This document shows, piece after piece, positions 18,946 to 28,521 of a stretch of DNA of 64,000 bases. Both the position numbers and the translations under genes were made by a program. This DNA comes from Flavobacterium micromati (GTDB lineage: Bacteria; Bacteroidota; Bacteroidia; Flavobacteriales; Flavobacteriaceae): the NCBI RefSeq assembly GCF_900129585.1, contig NZ_FQWF01000002.1:302904-366903 (forward strand). Direction: 5' to 3'. A model generated the notes under the pieces. The model had not been told where the DNA came from, did no database searches, and saw only the letters and a list, made by a program, of their open reading frames with translations. Each line of letters opens with the position of its first letter. Within the stretch, counting starts at the first letter, position 1.

Positions 18946-19119
18946 TTAAGCGGATTTATCAAAAAAAGTTTCAGTGTACGTAAAATAATCAGAGGTATCA
19001 ATAGAGGAGGATGCAAAAAAAATATGATTATCTACATGCTGAAACTCATTTTTAAAAATTATTTTTACTGTTAAGAAATTATTAGAGTTTGAGGATGTAG
19101 ACTGGAAGTGATTATGGAT
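18946..19119 (-). pseudogene. 57-codon open frame after the methyltransferase-like stop
   Basis: The reading frame of the gene at 19120-19761 continues after its TAA for another 57 sense codons to a second stop, without an ATG near its start. The translation includes FLTVKIIFKNEFQHVDNHIF. It may be the decayed C-terminus of the upstream protein or of a deleted gene; chance cannot be excluded in AT-rich DNA. Confidence 0.25.
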
Positions 19120-19761
19120 TTATTTTCCACTAATAATTCTTATTTTTCTTTTTATAAATGTTCCTACTTTTTGTTGAAACCAATATTTTCTCATCTGAAA
19201 AGTTGGATTTATAAAAAACAATTGTCCACCTCCTTTATAATTGTGGATATTTCCGCCTCCATGTCCATATGGCGAGTTTTTTTCGAGAGTGATCACATTT
19301 ACATATAAACTTTTAGGGAATATATTTAAAATCTTTGCAGTTTGAGTTGCTCTATCCCCCTCTATAAATAATATTGTAGACTCCGCACAGTACTTCTCTA
19401 TATCAACTAAAGATTCGTCTAAACCATCTACAATGATCAAATCAAATTTTTTGTTTTTAATATATTTTAATTCAGGAACAAGCGTTATTTTTTTAAAATG
19501 TTCAACATTATGAGGTAGAACCTCAAGACAAAAATCATTGTTTTCAGTTCCAAAATAATTAATGTTATTTATTTGATCAAATTTCAAAATTGTATCTGAA
19601 ACTGAACCGATTCCCATTCCAAGTTCTAAAATATTTTTTACTTTAAAAGTGACAATTAATAGTAAAAGTGATTCTAAAGCAAATTCGCTAGCTATGTAGT
19701 CGCTACCTTTAAATGAACAAAACTTTTTATAATTTTCTACTGCAATTTTTTTAATTTTCAT
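19120..19761 (-). CDS. class I SAM-dependent methyltransferase-like protein
   Basis: 213 residues. ILELGMGIGSVSDTILK near residue 40 matches the glycine-rich AdoMet-binding loop (motif I), and KFDLIIVDGLDESLV near 115 fits the motif IV strand. Such proteins in capsule loci methylate sugars or small molecules. It overlaps neuA by 11 bp and lies between neuA and neuB, so it may modify the nonulosonic acid or glycan. The substrate is unknown. The same frame stays open for 57 codons after its stop. Confidence 0.6.
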   Translation of the reverse strand: MKIKKIAVENYKKFCSFKGSDYIASEFALESLLLLIVTFKVKNILELGMGIGSVSDTILKFDQINNINYFGTENNDFCLEVLPHNVEHFKKITLVPELKYIKNKKFDLIIVDGLDESLVDIEKYCAESTILFIEGDRATQTAKILNIFPKSLYVNVITLEKNSPYGHGGGNIHNYKGGGQLFFINPTFQMRKYWFQQKVGTFIKRKIRIISGK

Positions 19762-20431
19762 ACGATATTTTAATGGTTTTTAACAAATTAGTTGCATAGT
19801 CAAAATCGTTCTTTGTATCGATATCTATCTCACCAAAAATATGATTTACAATGAAAGGATAAGCATCTTCTGTAATGATTTTATTATCGAGAATTGAGTT
19901 GGCTTTAGTAATGTATAGCAATCCATTTTCAAAAAATAACGGCTCTAAATCTTGGCTTCGCTGTCCTATTTTGTAATTAAAAGGTTCAAAACGATTTGCA
20001 GCAATAGTACCTAACTTTTTATGACTTTGTGTAACTGTAAATAAACTACGGCAATTTTCTTTTATGAAAACTTCAAAACAATCTTGCAACAAATTGACTG
20101 GCCTTAACGGATTAGTAGTTTGTAACAAAATAACATTCTCGATTGTATTGTCATTGATAGTCTCTAAACTATGTTTTAGTGCGGTAACAGTGGGCTCAAA
20201 ATCTCCAGCTAAATCTGCAGGTCTGTCTATAACTTTAGCTCCATATTTTAAAGCGATCTCCTTAATTGTGACATCATCAGTAGATACGTAAATGTCATCT
20301 ACAATAGTGCTATTGGCTAAAGCATAATTAATACTATGTGCTAACAACGGTGTACCTCCAAAATCCAGTATGTTTTTTTCGGGTAAGCGTTTTGAGCCAC
20401 CACGAGCTGGAATTATTACGATAGTTTTCAT
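19751..20431 (-). CDS. neuA: acylneuraminate cytidylyltransferase (CMP-nonulosonate synthetase)
   Basis: 226 residues. It activates the nonulosonic acid with CTP for transfer. IIPARGGSKRLPEKNIL at the N-terminus is the CTP-binding loop of the family; VDDIYVSTDD, VIDRPADLAGDFEPT, ILLQTTNPLRP and the C-terminal DIDTKNDFDYA also match. Length is normal for the single-domain form without the extra hydrolase domain. It precedes the methyltransferase-like gene and neuB in the same operon. Confidence 0.9.
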   Translation of the reverse strand: MKTIVIIPARGGSKRLPEKNILDFGGTPLLAHSINYALANSTIVDDIYVSTDDVTIKEIALKYGAKVIDRPADLAGDFEPTVTALKHSLETINDNTIENVILLQTTNPLRPVNLLQDCFEVFIKENCRSLFTVTQSHKKLGTIAANRFEPFNYKIGQRSQDLEPLFFENGLLYITKANSILDNKIITEDAYPFIVNHIFGEIDIDTKNDFDYATNLLKTIKISYEN

Positions 20432-20432
20432 A

Positions 20433-21317
20433 TTAAAATTTTGGATTACTAAGTTGTTTCATTTTTAATAAAATACCAGAATTTACTGGAGCTCTAAATT
20501 TTAAAATTGTCGAAACTTTAGAGAAAACTACAACAATAGTTTTAAAAAATAGATTAAAGTAATGCCAATCTGTTAAAGCATATTTTTTAAAATTGTGCAA
20601 GTACAGTCTTATTATTTTAGGTAAAGGATAAGGATAATAAACCAAATAATAAAAAGTTGTGTTTTTTAGTTGCTTTTCAAATCTAAAATAATTCTGTTTA
20701 TTTAATTTTCTTTCCGCAATATTGACCCGATGATTTACTTTTATTGCGTTAGTATATAAAATATCAAAACCCTCAGCTACAACTTCAATTGACAAACAGG
20801 ATTCCTCTCCATAAATATCAATCCAAACTGGAAATCCGTTTGTCATATCGTAAACGGACTTTCGAATAGCAAATCCACTTCCAATAAATTCAGAACAAAA
20901 AAATTCGATATGCTTATTTTCTGATTGCTTGTATGCCTCTTCATCTGATGAAAATACACCTTTTATTTCTTCAAAAGCTAGAATTCCCAGTTTTGGATTC
21001 GCGTGGAAAAGAACTTCTATTTCCCATATAAAGTTTCTAGTTAGCGGATGCGCATCATCATCGAAACCAATTAGAATTTCAGATTTTGAAAGCGGATAAA
21101 TTTGATGTCTCGCTGCCGATGCTCCAATAGACTTTTCTGAAATAAAAAACCTGACCCAGTTCAATTCATCAATAATACTATTCGAATCATCGGTACAACC
21201 ATCGAGAAAAACTAAAACCTCAACCGTAGATTTATCAATTAATGAATCAATAATTCTTAAAGTTTTAAGTAATTCTTCTTTTCTGTTTTTAGAAACAATA
21301 AGTATTGAGGCTTGCAT
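20433..21317 (-). CDS. glycosyltransferase family 2
   Basis: 294 residues, GT-A fold. SILIVSKNRKEELLKTLRII opens the nucleotide-binding domain; VFLDGCTDDS, the substrate segment IGASAARHQI and the metal motif IGFDDDAHPL near residue 95 follow. YGEESCLSIEVVAEGFDILY near 170 fits the catalytic-base region. Located 1 bp upstream of neuA. Donor unknown. Confidence 0.88.
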   Translation of the reverse strand: MQASILIVSKNRKEELLKTLRIIDSLIDKSTVEVLVFLDGCTDDSNSIIDELNWVRFFISEKSIGASAARHQIYPLSKSEILIGFDDDAHPLTRNFIWEIEVLFHANPKLGILAFEEIKGVFSSDEEAYKQSENKHIEFFCSEFIGSGFAIRKSVYDMTNGFPVWIDIYGEESCLSIEVVAEGFDILYTNAIKVNHRVNIAERKLNKQNYFRFEKQLKNTTFYYLVYYPYPLPKIIRLYLHNFKKYALTDWHYFNLFFKTIVVVFSKVSTILKFRAPVNSGILLKMKQLSNPKF

Positions 21318-21366
21318 AAATTTGTATTTTCATCCTTTGCATTCTGCCATATAATTAAACAGATGA

Positions 21367-22602
21367 CTACTGTAAACTTCTAATTATATTTTTCAAATTA
21401 TCAGCTGATAAGTATTCGACTAAATCTTTCCTATTTAAGTTTAAATTATCTGGATTTACTTTCCATAGTTGATACAAATCTTCAATGATATTAGCAATTA
21501 CAAAATCTTGATCAACTTCCGCGTAAAATGGATAATCGTTTCCTAACAATCTTCTTGTTTCACTATAATATGGAGCTAGTGATAATATTGCTTTGTTAGC
21601 TTCCACACAATGCGGGAATTTCGCAGGAAGAAAAGGACTAATCTCTGATTTTGATTCCAATATCACATTCACTGATGAATTTTTTTGTAGGTTATAAACG
21701 GTATCAAAAGCAATATTTCCATTATAAATATAAATTTCAGGATTATTATCTCCATATTCTTTAAGCATTACTGAATGATAAGAAGCATTTCCCAACAAAA
21801 TTAGTTTCGAATCTTTTCTCGCCTCTGGATTATTTTTTAAAAATAACTTAAAACCTTCAATTAAGCCTTTTGGCGATCGTTGTTTCATTAAATTTCCAGC
21901 GTGCAAAATATTGAATTTTGTATTATCAAAATACTTAGGAAAACTGGTGCCTTGAATTTGATATTTTGCATTTTGATGCGGCATTATAATTCCTGTCTTT
22001 AAAAAATTATCAAAATAACTACCCATCCATTCCTTAAGCAACTGACTGGGAAATCCACTAAATTTTGCTTTCTCAGAAACAGATCGAAAAAAAGCTTCTT
22101 TTAGTTGATAACCAGGTTCAACCCAATTATAAGGTCGTGGATAATAATGAAAAGGATAGGGATCATGAATATATGCGAGCCATTTAGAATGGAGTTCTGG
22201 CATTTTTAAAATAGCATAATGCGGTCTAAAACTAGCTCCTTTACTTAATGTTATGACTAAATCAGGCTTAAAAGTGCTTTGTTTTAATGCTTTAAAAATA
22301 CTGTTGGTATCGTTGAAAAAAGTAAACGAAAAGCCAAATATTTTTTCAAAAAACGGCATTAAGTTCCAACCGAAATTTCTAGCTAGAACACGTTGCGTAC
22401 GGCTTAAAAAATAATAAGGACTAAATTTAATTTCTGGTATAGCAAAGCATAAAATGTCTGATAATTGAATGTTTTTTAGCGTGTAATGATACACCGAAAC
22501 TTCAAATCCTGCGGACGCTAAATTTTGAATCATTGCTACATTAGCTTTAGAACCACTACTGTCCTCAATATTTATAGAATCAACTACTACTAAAATCTTC
22601 AT
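21367..22602 (-). CDS. GT-B glycosyltransferase, GT4-like
   Basis: 411 residues. It begins with a Rossmann strand (KILVVVDSINIEDSSGSKAN). A central segment has YIHDPYPFHYYPRP, and the donor domain FNILHAGNLMKQRSPKGLIE near residue 235 and VILESKSEISPFLPAKFPHC near 335. The EX7E motif is weaker than in the other GT4 proteins here. It overlaps the WecB-type epimerase gene by 4 bp. Confidence 0.75.
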   Translation of the reverse strand: MKILVVVDSINIEDSSGSKANVAMIQNLASAGFEVSVYHYTLKNIQLSDILCFAIPEIKFSPYYFLSRTQRVLARNFGWNLMPFFEKIFGFSFTFFNDTNSIFKALKQSTFKPDLVITLSKGASFRPHYAILKMPELHSKWLAYIHDPYPFHYYPRPYNWVEPGYQLKEAFFRSVSEKAKFSGFPSQLLKEWMGSYFDNFLKTGIIMPHQNAKYQIQGTSFPKYFDNTKFNILHAGNLMKQRSPKGLIEGFKLFLKNNPEARKDSKLILLGNASYHSVMLKEYGDNNPEIYIYNGNIAFDTVYNLQKNSSVNVILESKSEISPFLPAKFPHCVEANKAILSLAPYYSETRRLLGNDYPFYAEVDQDFVIANIIEDLYQLWKVNPDNLNLNRKDLVEYLSADNLKNIIRSLQ

Positions 22603-23711
22603 TTTAGATTTTTTAGTAAGTAATCAACAATTTGTTGAGATGCATTGCCATTGCCGTAAGGATTATTCAAGTTTTCAAAACCATTAAAATTATTTAAAAG
22701 ATCTTCAACAGTCTTTACAATTACAGCGGTGTCAGTTCCAACTAAAGTTGAAAACCCAGCTATAATTCCCTCCGGTCTTTCTGAAACTGTTCGAGTCACA
22801 ATAACTGGTTTTCCTAATGATGGTGCTTCCTCTTGAATTCCTCCAGAATCAGTAATAATAATAAACGATTGCTTCATTAACCACACAAAGGCTGGGTAAG
22901 AAATAGGCGAAATTAATATAATGTTTTTCTGTTTAGACAATAAGTCATATACCACTTCTTTTATATTGGGATTTAAATGAACGGGATAAATAATAATTAC
23001 ATCGTCGCGCTTCGAGGTTTGTATTAGCGCTTCACAGAGATTTTTTATTCCCTCTCCAAAATTTTCACGGCGATGTCCCGTTACTAAAATTAACTTTTTA
23101 TCTATTAAGATTACTTTCTTTAGATCTTCAATTTCTTGATGTTTGTAATTTTCTTTTTCGATTTTATTAATAGTCCAAAACAATGCGTCAATTACCGTAT
23201 TTCCTGTCTCAATAATTGCTTTACTAGCTAAGCCTTCATTCAATAAATTTTGAGTTGCTGTATTCGTTGGTGTAAAGTGATAATCAGCAATTCTACTCGT
23301 TATTTGTCTATTTATTTCCTCGGGAAATGGAGATAGTTTCTTGTATGTTCTCAGTCCAGCCTCTACGTGACCTACCTTAATTCCTAAATGGAAAGCTGCT
23401 AAAGCCACCATTGTGGACGTAGTTGTATCGCCATGCACTAAGACTAGATCTGGTTTTTCTGTATTCAAAACATGATCAATACTTGCAAGAATGTTGGCAC
23501 TTAACCCATTTAAGGTTTGATTAGGCTGCATTAAATCTAAATCATAATCAGGAATGATCTCAAAAAAATTTAAAACTTGATCCAGCATTTGGCGGTGTTG
23601 TGCCGTGACACACACTTTTACCTCAAAATTACTTTGCTGTAATTCATGATAAAGTGGTGCCATTTTTATAGCTTCGGGGCGTGTGCCAAAACACAGTAGA
23701 ATTTTCATCAT
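22599..23711 (-). CDS. wecB: UDP-N-acetylglucosamine 2-epimerase, non-hydrolysing
   Basis: 370 residues. It interconverts UDP-GlcNAc and UDP-ManNAc. Motifs: CFGTRPEAIKMAPLYHEL at the N-terminus, VHGDTTTSTMVALAAFHLGI near 95, GHVEAGLRTY near 115, PEEINRQITSRIADYHF near 130, GHRRENFGEG near 210, and SDSGGIQEEAPSLGKPVIV near 285. All residues typical of WecB/MnaA are visible. UDP-ManNAc can be built into the glycan directly. Two adjacent ATGs (23711, 23708) may serve as start. Confidence 0.92.
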   Translation of the reverse strand: MMKILLCFGTRPEAIKMAPLYHELQQSNFEVKVCVTAQHRQMLDQVLNFFEIIPDYDLDLMQPNQTLNGLSANILASIDHVLNTEKPDLVLVHGDTTTSTMVALAAFHLGIKVGHVEAGLRTYKKLSPFPEEINRQITSRIADYHFTPTNTATQNLLNEGLASKAIIETGNTVIDALFWTINKIEKENYKHQEIEDLKKVILIDKKLILVTGHRRENFGEGIKNLCEALIQTSKRDDVIIIYPVHLNPNIKEVVYDLLSKQKNIILISPISYPAFVWLMKQSFIIITDSGGIQEEAPSLGKPVIVTRTVSERPEGIIAGFSTLVGTDTAVIVKTVEDLLNNFNGFENLNNPYGNGNASQQIVDYLLKNLK

Positions 23712-23716
23712 ATTTT

Positions 23717-24631
23717 TTATAATCCTCTTTTCTTAATTCGGTAAACGTAAAGACGTAAAGGCAAAGTAACATAGAATAATTTCCATTTAATTTTCTCAAA
23801 AGTTGGCAAATCTAAAATCTTTAAAATCTTTTCAAATAAATTATACTCTGTAAATTCTATTGAAAGAGTAATAAAATAACGTTTTAAAGCAGCTGTGAGT
23901 AAACGTTTTTCTTTCAGATTTTGTGTTACCAATAAAATTGCTTCAGTGTAGGATTCTCTTCTAATGGGACTATTAGTATAAAATTCCGCAGTATTTGAAT
24001 TAGAATGTTTTCTATTGTAATACAAAACATTGCTAATGATTACTCCTTTAAAATTTTCTGAAATTATCCGTATATAACATTCCCACTCTTCGGCGTACAT
24101 CAAAGATTCATTAAAGCGAATGTTAGCAAAACATTCCTTTGTCCATAAAACAGTGCAAGACGCGAGACCAATTTCTTGAGTTATAACTTTTTTAATAGCA
24201 TCTTTATTTATATTTCCTTCTACTATTATTTGAGTAGTAGCCATGTCAGGTCTTATATTTTGAAATGAATGCTTTTGATAATGACAGAAATCAGCATTAT
24301 TTGATTTAATAACCGAAACAACTATTTTTAAGTTATCAGGATGAATAATATCGTCATCATCAAAAAAAATAATATATTCTCCTTTGGCTAGGTCTAGGCC
24401 ATAATTTCTAGTTCCTGGCAAACCTTTCTGATAGTTGGCTGTCCTGCTATGATATGAAAATCTAGAATCATCATTTAATATAGGAGTAATTATTTCTAAA
24501 GTATTATCTGTTCCGCCGTCATCAATAATTAAACATTCCCAATTACTAAAACTTTGTTTTTGAATAGATCGCAACATTTCTGCAATAAAGTGAGCTCTAT
24601 TATAGGTTGCCATGATTATAGTAACAATCAT
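23717..24631 (-). CDS. glycosyltransferase family 2
   Basis: 304 residues. TIIMATYNRAHFIAEMLRSI, CLIIDDGGTDNT, GLPGTRNYGLDLA and the metal motif IIFFDDDDIIHPDN near residue 90 define an inverting GT-A enzyme. The C-terminal ~70 residues are basic and hydrophobic (LFYVTLPLRLYVYRIKKRGL) and may touch the membrane. It resembles the next gene, 24628-25572, in its N-terminus, so the two are probably paralogues. They overlap by 4 bp. Confidence 0.9.
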   Translation of the reverse strand: MIVTIIMATYNRAHFIAEMLRSIQKQSFSNWECLIIDDGGTDNTLEIITPILNDDSRFSYHSRTANYQKGLPGTRNYGLDLAKGEYIIFFDDDDIIHPDNLKIVVSVIKSNNADFCHYQKHSFQNIRPDMATTQIIVEGNINKDAIKKVITQEIGLASCTVLWTKECFANIRFNESLMYAEEWECYIRIISENFKGVIISNVLYYNRKHSNSNTAEFYTNSPIRRESYTEAILLVTQNLKEKRLLTAALKRYFITLSIEFTEYNLFEKILKILDLPTFEKIKWKLFYVTLPLRLYVYRIKKRGL

Positions 24632-25572
24632 ACTTTAAACTTTACAAGACTATAACCTTTATTAAAAAACTTATATGTGTAGTACCCAAAAAAAACCTTT
24701 ATAAACTTTAAAAATAAATCTCTATTAATATTTATTTTTAAAAAATGAAATATTTCACTGGAAATTTTATACTTATTTAGTAAACACTCTCTTAACACTG
24801 GCACGAGCAAAATGTAAAATCTAAAATACATTTTATGGTTTAAAATTTTCATTTTTTTTAATAATAAAAAATGTTTCTTGTATACATAAAAAACTGAATT
24901 AAGTTGACTTTCATCACCCAGTTGGGCTAATGTTCCCAAAGAATCACCAATTCCATAAATATTATACAACAATAATGATTTTTCTAAAAAACCAATATTT
25001 GGGTTATTGTAAATATTTCTTAAATTAAAGTCCCAGTCATCCAATGTCTGAACAGATTCATCGAAATACTCCAACACAAAACTTTTTAACCATAGGGGAC
25101 CACTTACATACCACGAAATATCTCCAAGGACATATGATTCTATTATATTATTTGAAAACACTTTATTGACATTAGTTATAATTTTTTTTTCTATTGAAAA
25201 AAAATCTAAAGGTGAAACTACAACATCATATTTTTTATCGTCAATGAGATCTACTTTGTCCTTCAAAAGATTTCGATACATTTTATCATCATCATCAAAA
25301 AACTGTACATATTTACCAACTGCATTTTTTAATCCAAAATTTCTACAAGTTGATGGTCCTTTCTTAGAATTTAGAGGTCTTTTAAAAAATTTTATTCTTG
25401 ATTCGTAACTAATAAACTTCAATATGTTGTTGATATTTTCTTCATTACTGCCATCATCAACAATAATACATTCCCAGTTACTATATGTTTGTTTCATTAC
25501 AGAGTCTAACGCCTCTTTCAGGAAATGAGCACGATTATATGTTGGGATAATTATTGAAATTAAAGAATCCAT
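24628..25572 (-). CDS. glycosyltransferase family 2
   Basis: 314 residues. SIIIPTYNRAHFLKEALDSV, CIIVDDGSNEEN, KGPSTCRNFGLKNAVG and YVQFFDDDDKMYRNLL carry the GT2 signature. It differs from its neighbour in the central part (WLKSFVLEYFDESVQTLDDW) and has a Lys/Phe-rich C-terminal region. The gene is 3 bp from the upstream stop. Part of the run of four GT2 genes between 23.7 and 28.5 kb (with one GT4 among them). Confidence 0.9.
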   Translation of the reverse strand: MDSLISIIIPTYNRAHFLKEALDSVMKQTYSNWECIIVDDGSNEENINNILKFISYESRIKFFKRPLNSKKGPSTCRNFGLKNAVGKYVQFFDDDDKMYRNLLKDKVDLIDDKKYDVVVSPLDFFSIEKKIITNVNKVFSNNIIESYVLGDISWYVSGPLWLKSFVLEYFDESVQTLDDWDFNLRNIYNNPNIGFLEKSLLLYNIYGIGDSLGTLAQLGDESQLNSVFYVYKKHFLLLKKMKILNHKMYFRFYILLVPVLRECLLNKYKISSEIFHFLKININRDLFLKFIKVFFGYYTYKFFNKGYSLVKFKV

Positions 25573-26412
25573 TTATTTAAAATTGCGAAAAATTTTATTT
25601 AAATTTCGAAAAAAAAAGTGTCCTAGCATATATGAGTTAGAAGTTTTATACCTCAGCGCTTCAATTTTTGATTTTTCAATTTCATCAAGAAAAAAATTTA
25701 AAGTTTTTTCATAATTTTTCATTGCTAAATCTTTATGCTTACTAAAAACATATTTTCTAATATTCTTTTGAAAAGCAATGGCTTTAGTGTTTCTAGAATT
25801 TTTTGTCAATCGATAATTAAATAAAATGCGTTCTAATACATGTATCTTATAACCTTTTTTTGCAATAGAAATATTGAACTCCCAATCTTCATAACCACTT
25901 TTCATTTGCAAATCATATCCTCCAACTTGTCTCCAAACCTCTTTTTTGAACAAACAGCTACCCATGGCATTATTGTAATATAAAATTTCATTGCTGTCTG
26001 AACCGGTTGGATGTGTTACATACAGCAAATCTCCACAAGAATTTACCACATTACTCCAACAAGTAATTAAAGCTATACTGTCATTTTCTATAATTTTTCT
26101 GTAAGCCAGAGCCAAAAAATCTGGTTCGAAATAATCATCACTGTCTAAAACTAAAATTAAATCTCCTTTTGCCTCTTCAATTCCTACATTTCTTGCAACA
26201 CATACTCCTTGGTTTTCTTGAGTAATAATTTTGTCAACTTTAGCTTTTAATGTCGAAAGAACTTTTTTAGTTTTTGTATCAGAACCATCATCGACAATAA
26301 TAACTTCTATATTATTATAGGTTTGATTTAAAGCTGAAGCTACAGCTTGTTCAATATATTGCCAATCATTATAGCAAGGAATTATAATTGATATCAGTTT
26401 ATTTGACTTCAT
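25573..26412 (-). CDS. glycosyltransferase family 2
   Basis: 279 residues. SIIIPCYNDWQYIEQAVASA, VIIVDDGSDTKT, GVCVARNVGIEEAKGDLI and the metal motif LVLDSDDYFEPDF near residue 90 mark the GT-A domain; GSCLFKKEVWRQVGGYDLQM and YEDWEFNISIAKKGYK near 175 are the acceptor loop and catalytic-base region. It directly abuts both neighbours. Donor unknown. Confidence 0.92.
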   Translation of the reverse strand: MKSNKLISIIIPCYNDWQYIEQAVASALNQTYNNIEVIIVDDGSDTKTKKVLSTLKAKVDKIITQENQGVCVARNVGIEEAKGDLILVLDSDDYFEPDFLALAYRKIIENDSIALITCWSNVVNSCGDLLYVTHPTGSDSNEILYYNNAMGSCLFKKEVWRQVGGYDLQMKSGYEDWEFNISIAKKGYKIHVLERILFNYRLTKNSRNTKAIAFQKNIRKYVFSKHKDLAMKNYEKTLNFFLDEIEKSKIEALRYKTSNSYMLGHFFFRNLNKIFRNFK

Positions 26413-27549
26413 CTATTTGAAAAGTTGACTTAATTTAAACGCTTTAGTTGAATTACTTAGTTCCAATTTATAAAAATCTCGAAACTCTTTTACAATAGAT
26501 TGTTTTTCATACTTCGATAAATTTAAAAAACTCAAGGTAGAATGACATAACATATCAAAATTGTGGTTGACAACATAAGGAAAACTACCAAAACGTGCTT
26601 GCATTGCACCAATATTATATCCCAAAACACAACAACCTCCGGCGACGGCTTCTAATGCAGTCATTGGACCGCCTTCACTTGTTGAAGTAACTAAGAAAAC
26701 ATCAACTCGCTCATAAAAAAAATGTGTTTGCAGTGGATTAATAAAGTTGCGATTAAATTCAACAAAGTTTTTAAGGTTCAGCTTATCAATTAATAATTCT
26801 AAATCTTCTAAATATGAAATATCACCATCGCCTTGAATAATTAATTTACATTTTTTGTTATTTTGGTTATTCAAAAAGTCTATTAGAAATAACATGTCTA
26901 CAATATTTTTTTCTCTCGAAATCCTACCTAAATATCCAAAAACAAGATAATCCTTTTCAAATTTTTTTGGAGGTAAGTTTAAAAGGTTTGGTTCGTTAAA
27001 AATCATAATATCCATACATATTGTTTTTCTTAACAAGTTCTTTTCAATCCAAAATAACTTTTGCTCCTCGTTAAAAACTATAATATTATTAAATTTACTA
27101 TAAATATTTTTTTGCGATGGTGGCAGTTGTTTATAATGCCACATTGTTATTTTGGCTATATATTTTTTTTTTTCATTATAAAAGTTAAACAAAGGAAAAA
27201 AATAACTGCAGTTAGTATAAGTCAACAAAAAAAAACTATTATATTTAATTGAAATAATCATCCAATAGAAATATTCCAAAAAATGAATTTTTAAACCACT
27301 TTTCTTAAATATTTTATTAAGGAACAAAACGCTTTTAGAGTTAAAAAAAATAGGATAATGTAATATTCTTATATTTTTGCTCCCTATAATTTCCTTAAAA
27401 AATTTATTTTTACATATTAGTGGTGTAAAAATAGTAACCGTTTTAAAACTATTGGTATTGTAAAAGTAGACGGCCATAATTAGTGCCTCTATTTCGGTTC
27501 CTCCAATATTATTCAAATATGGTGACGCCACTAAAAGATTTTTTGTCAT
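26413..27549 (-). CDS. glycosyltransferase family 4
   Basis: 378 residues. ASPYLNNIGGTEIEALIMAV forms the N-terminal acceptor loop. The donor domain has VFGYLGRISREKNIVDMLFL near residue 200, LIIQGDGD near 235 and STSEGGPMTALEAVAGGCCV near 290 with the EX7E motif. The N-terminal half is very Phe/Lys-rich, which fits the AT-rich base composition. 4 bp separate it from the upstream GT2 gene. Confidence 0.9.
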   Translation of the reverse strand: MTKNLLVASPYLNNIGGTEIEALIMAVYFYNTNSFKTVTIFTPLICKNKFFKEIIGSKNIRILHYPIFFNSKSVLFLNKIFKKSGLKIHFLEYFYWMIISIKYNSFFLLTYTNCSYFFPLFNFYNEKKKYIAKITMWHYKQLPPSQKNIYSKFNNIIVFNEEQKLFWIEKNLLRKTICMDIMIFNEPNLLNLPPKKFEKDYLVFGYLGRISREKNIVDMLFLIDFLNNQNNKKCKLIIQGDGDISYLEDLELLIDKLNLKNFVEFNRNFINPLQTHFFYERVDVFLVTSTSEGGPMTALEAVAGGCCVLGYNIGAMQARFGSFPYVVNHNFDMLCHSTLSFLNLSKYEKQSIVKEFRDFYKLELSNSTKAFKLSQLFK

Positions 27550-27553
27550 AGCT

Positions 27554-28492
27554 TCATCGATCTAAGTAATGGGCACCGATTTTACAATTTATTTTTTTAC
27601 TTTTTGAAATTTCACAGAAGATTTTTCGACTACTACCAAATTTCCTAATTGTAGACTTCAACTTTTTATAATCAAATGTTACAATAGATGAAAGCAAATC
27701 TTTTATCAATATTTTTGTTTGAAACCAAAATATATTAACTGTCGGTGTATAATTTACGTTTGCAAATTTTACCTGCAAATCTTTCGTGTAATCTTGAAAA
27801 AATCTTTCAGTGTAAATATATTGCTTATCATGGACCCTAATTTTACTATCATGCCGAATGAAAGATTTTGTCACAACTCCAATTTTAAGATTATGGAATA
27901 AAACTCGTTGACAATAATTATCGTCTTCACCATAATGCCAAAAAATTGGATCAAAACCTCCGATTTTCTTAATTGTATCAAGTGGCAACAGCCAAGCAGC
28001 TGCGCTGATAAATTCAAAATCATATATACTTTTTATTGATTTACCTATTATAAAATCACTATAAAAATGGGGGTTTTTAATATAATTTACAAAACTAGCA
28101 AAATATGTTTCTAATTTTTCTCCTTGTTTATTTAGATGAATAGGGCTCAAAATACCATAAGATCGATTTTTTTCAGAAATAGCTATTAATTCACTTAAAG
28201 TATTAATTTCTAAAAAAGCGTCCTGATTCATTAAGAACACGTATTGATAATTATTGTGTAAAGCAAATTGCAAACCAATATTGTTTCCTTTTCCAAAGCC
28301 TAAATTGACAGGAGATTCATGAAGAATGATTTTGCTTAAATAGTGTTTCTTCAAATGGGCTACAGTATCATCAGTGCTATTATTATCGATGATAAAAATA
28401 TCTGGCAAAATATAACTTTTTAAAATGCTTTGCAAACATTCATCTATCCAGTTCACTCCGTTATAAGTAACGATTATAATTAATATTTTCAT
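27554..28492 (-). CDS. glycosyltransferase family 2, rhamnosyltransferase-like
   Basis: 312 residues from the ATG at 28492 (a TTG codon lies just before it). IVTYNGVNWIDECLQSIL, IIDNNSTDDTVAHL, NLGFGKGNNIGLQFAL and FLMNQDAFLEI replace the usual DDD motif with NQD, as in WbbL/RfbN-type rhamnosyl- and related transferases. WHYGEDDNYCQRVLFHNLKI near residue 190 is the ED motif region. The rhamnosyl activity is a family-level guess: no dTDP-rhamnose genes are in the window. Confidence 0.87.
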   Translation of the reverse strand: MKILIIIVTYNGVNWIDECLQSILKSYILPDIFIIDNNSTDDTVAHLKKHYLSKIILHESPVNLGFGKGNNIGLQFALHNNYQYVFLMNQDAFLEINTLSELIAISEKNRSYGILSPIHLNKQGEKLETYFASFVNYIKNPHFYSDFIIGKSIKSIYDFEFISAAAWLLPLDTIKKIGGFDPIFWHYGEDDNYCQRVLFHNLKIGVVTKSFIRHDSKIRVHDKQYIYTERFFQDYTKDLQVKFANVNYTPTVNIFWFQTKILIKDLLSSIVTFDYKKLKSTIRKFGSSRKIFCEISKSKKINCKIGAHYLDR

Positions 28493-28521
28493 CAACTATC
28501 TTTTCTATAACTTTAACTACA

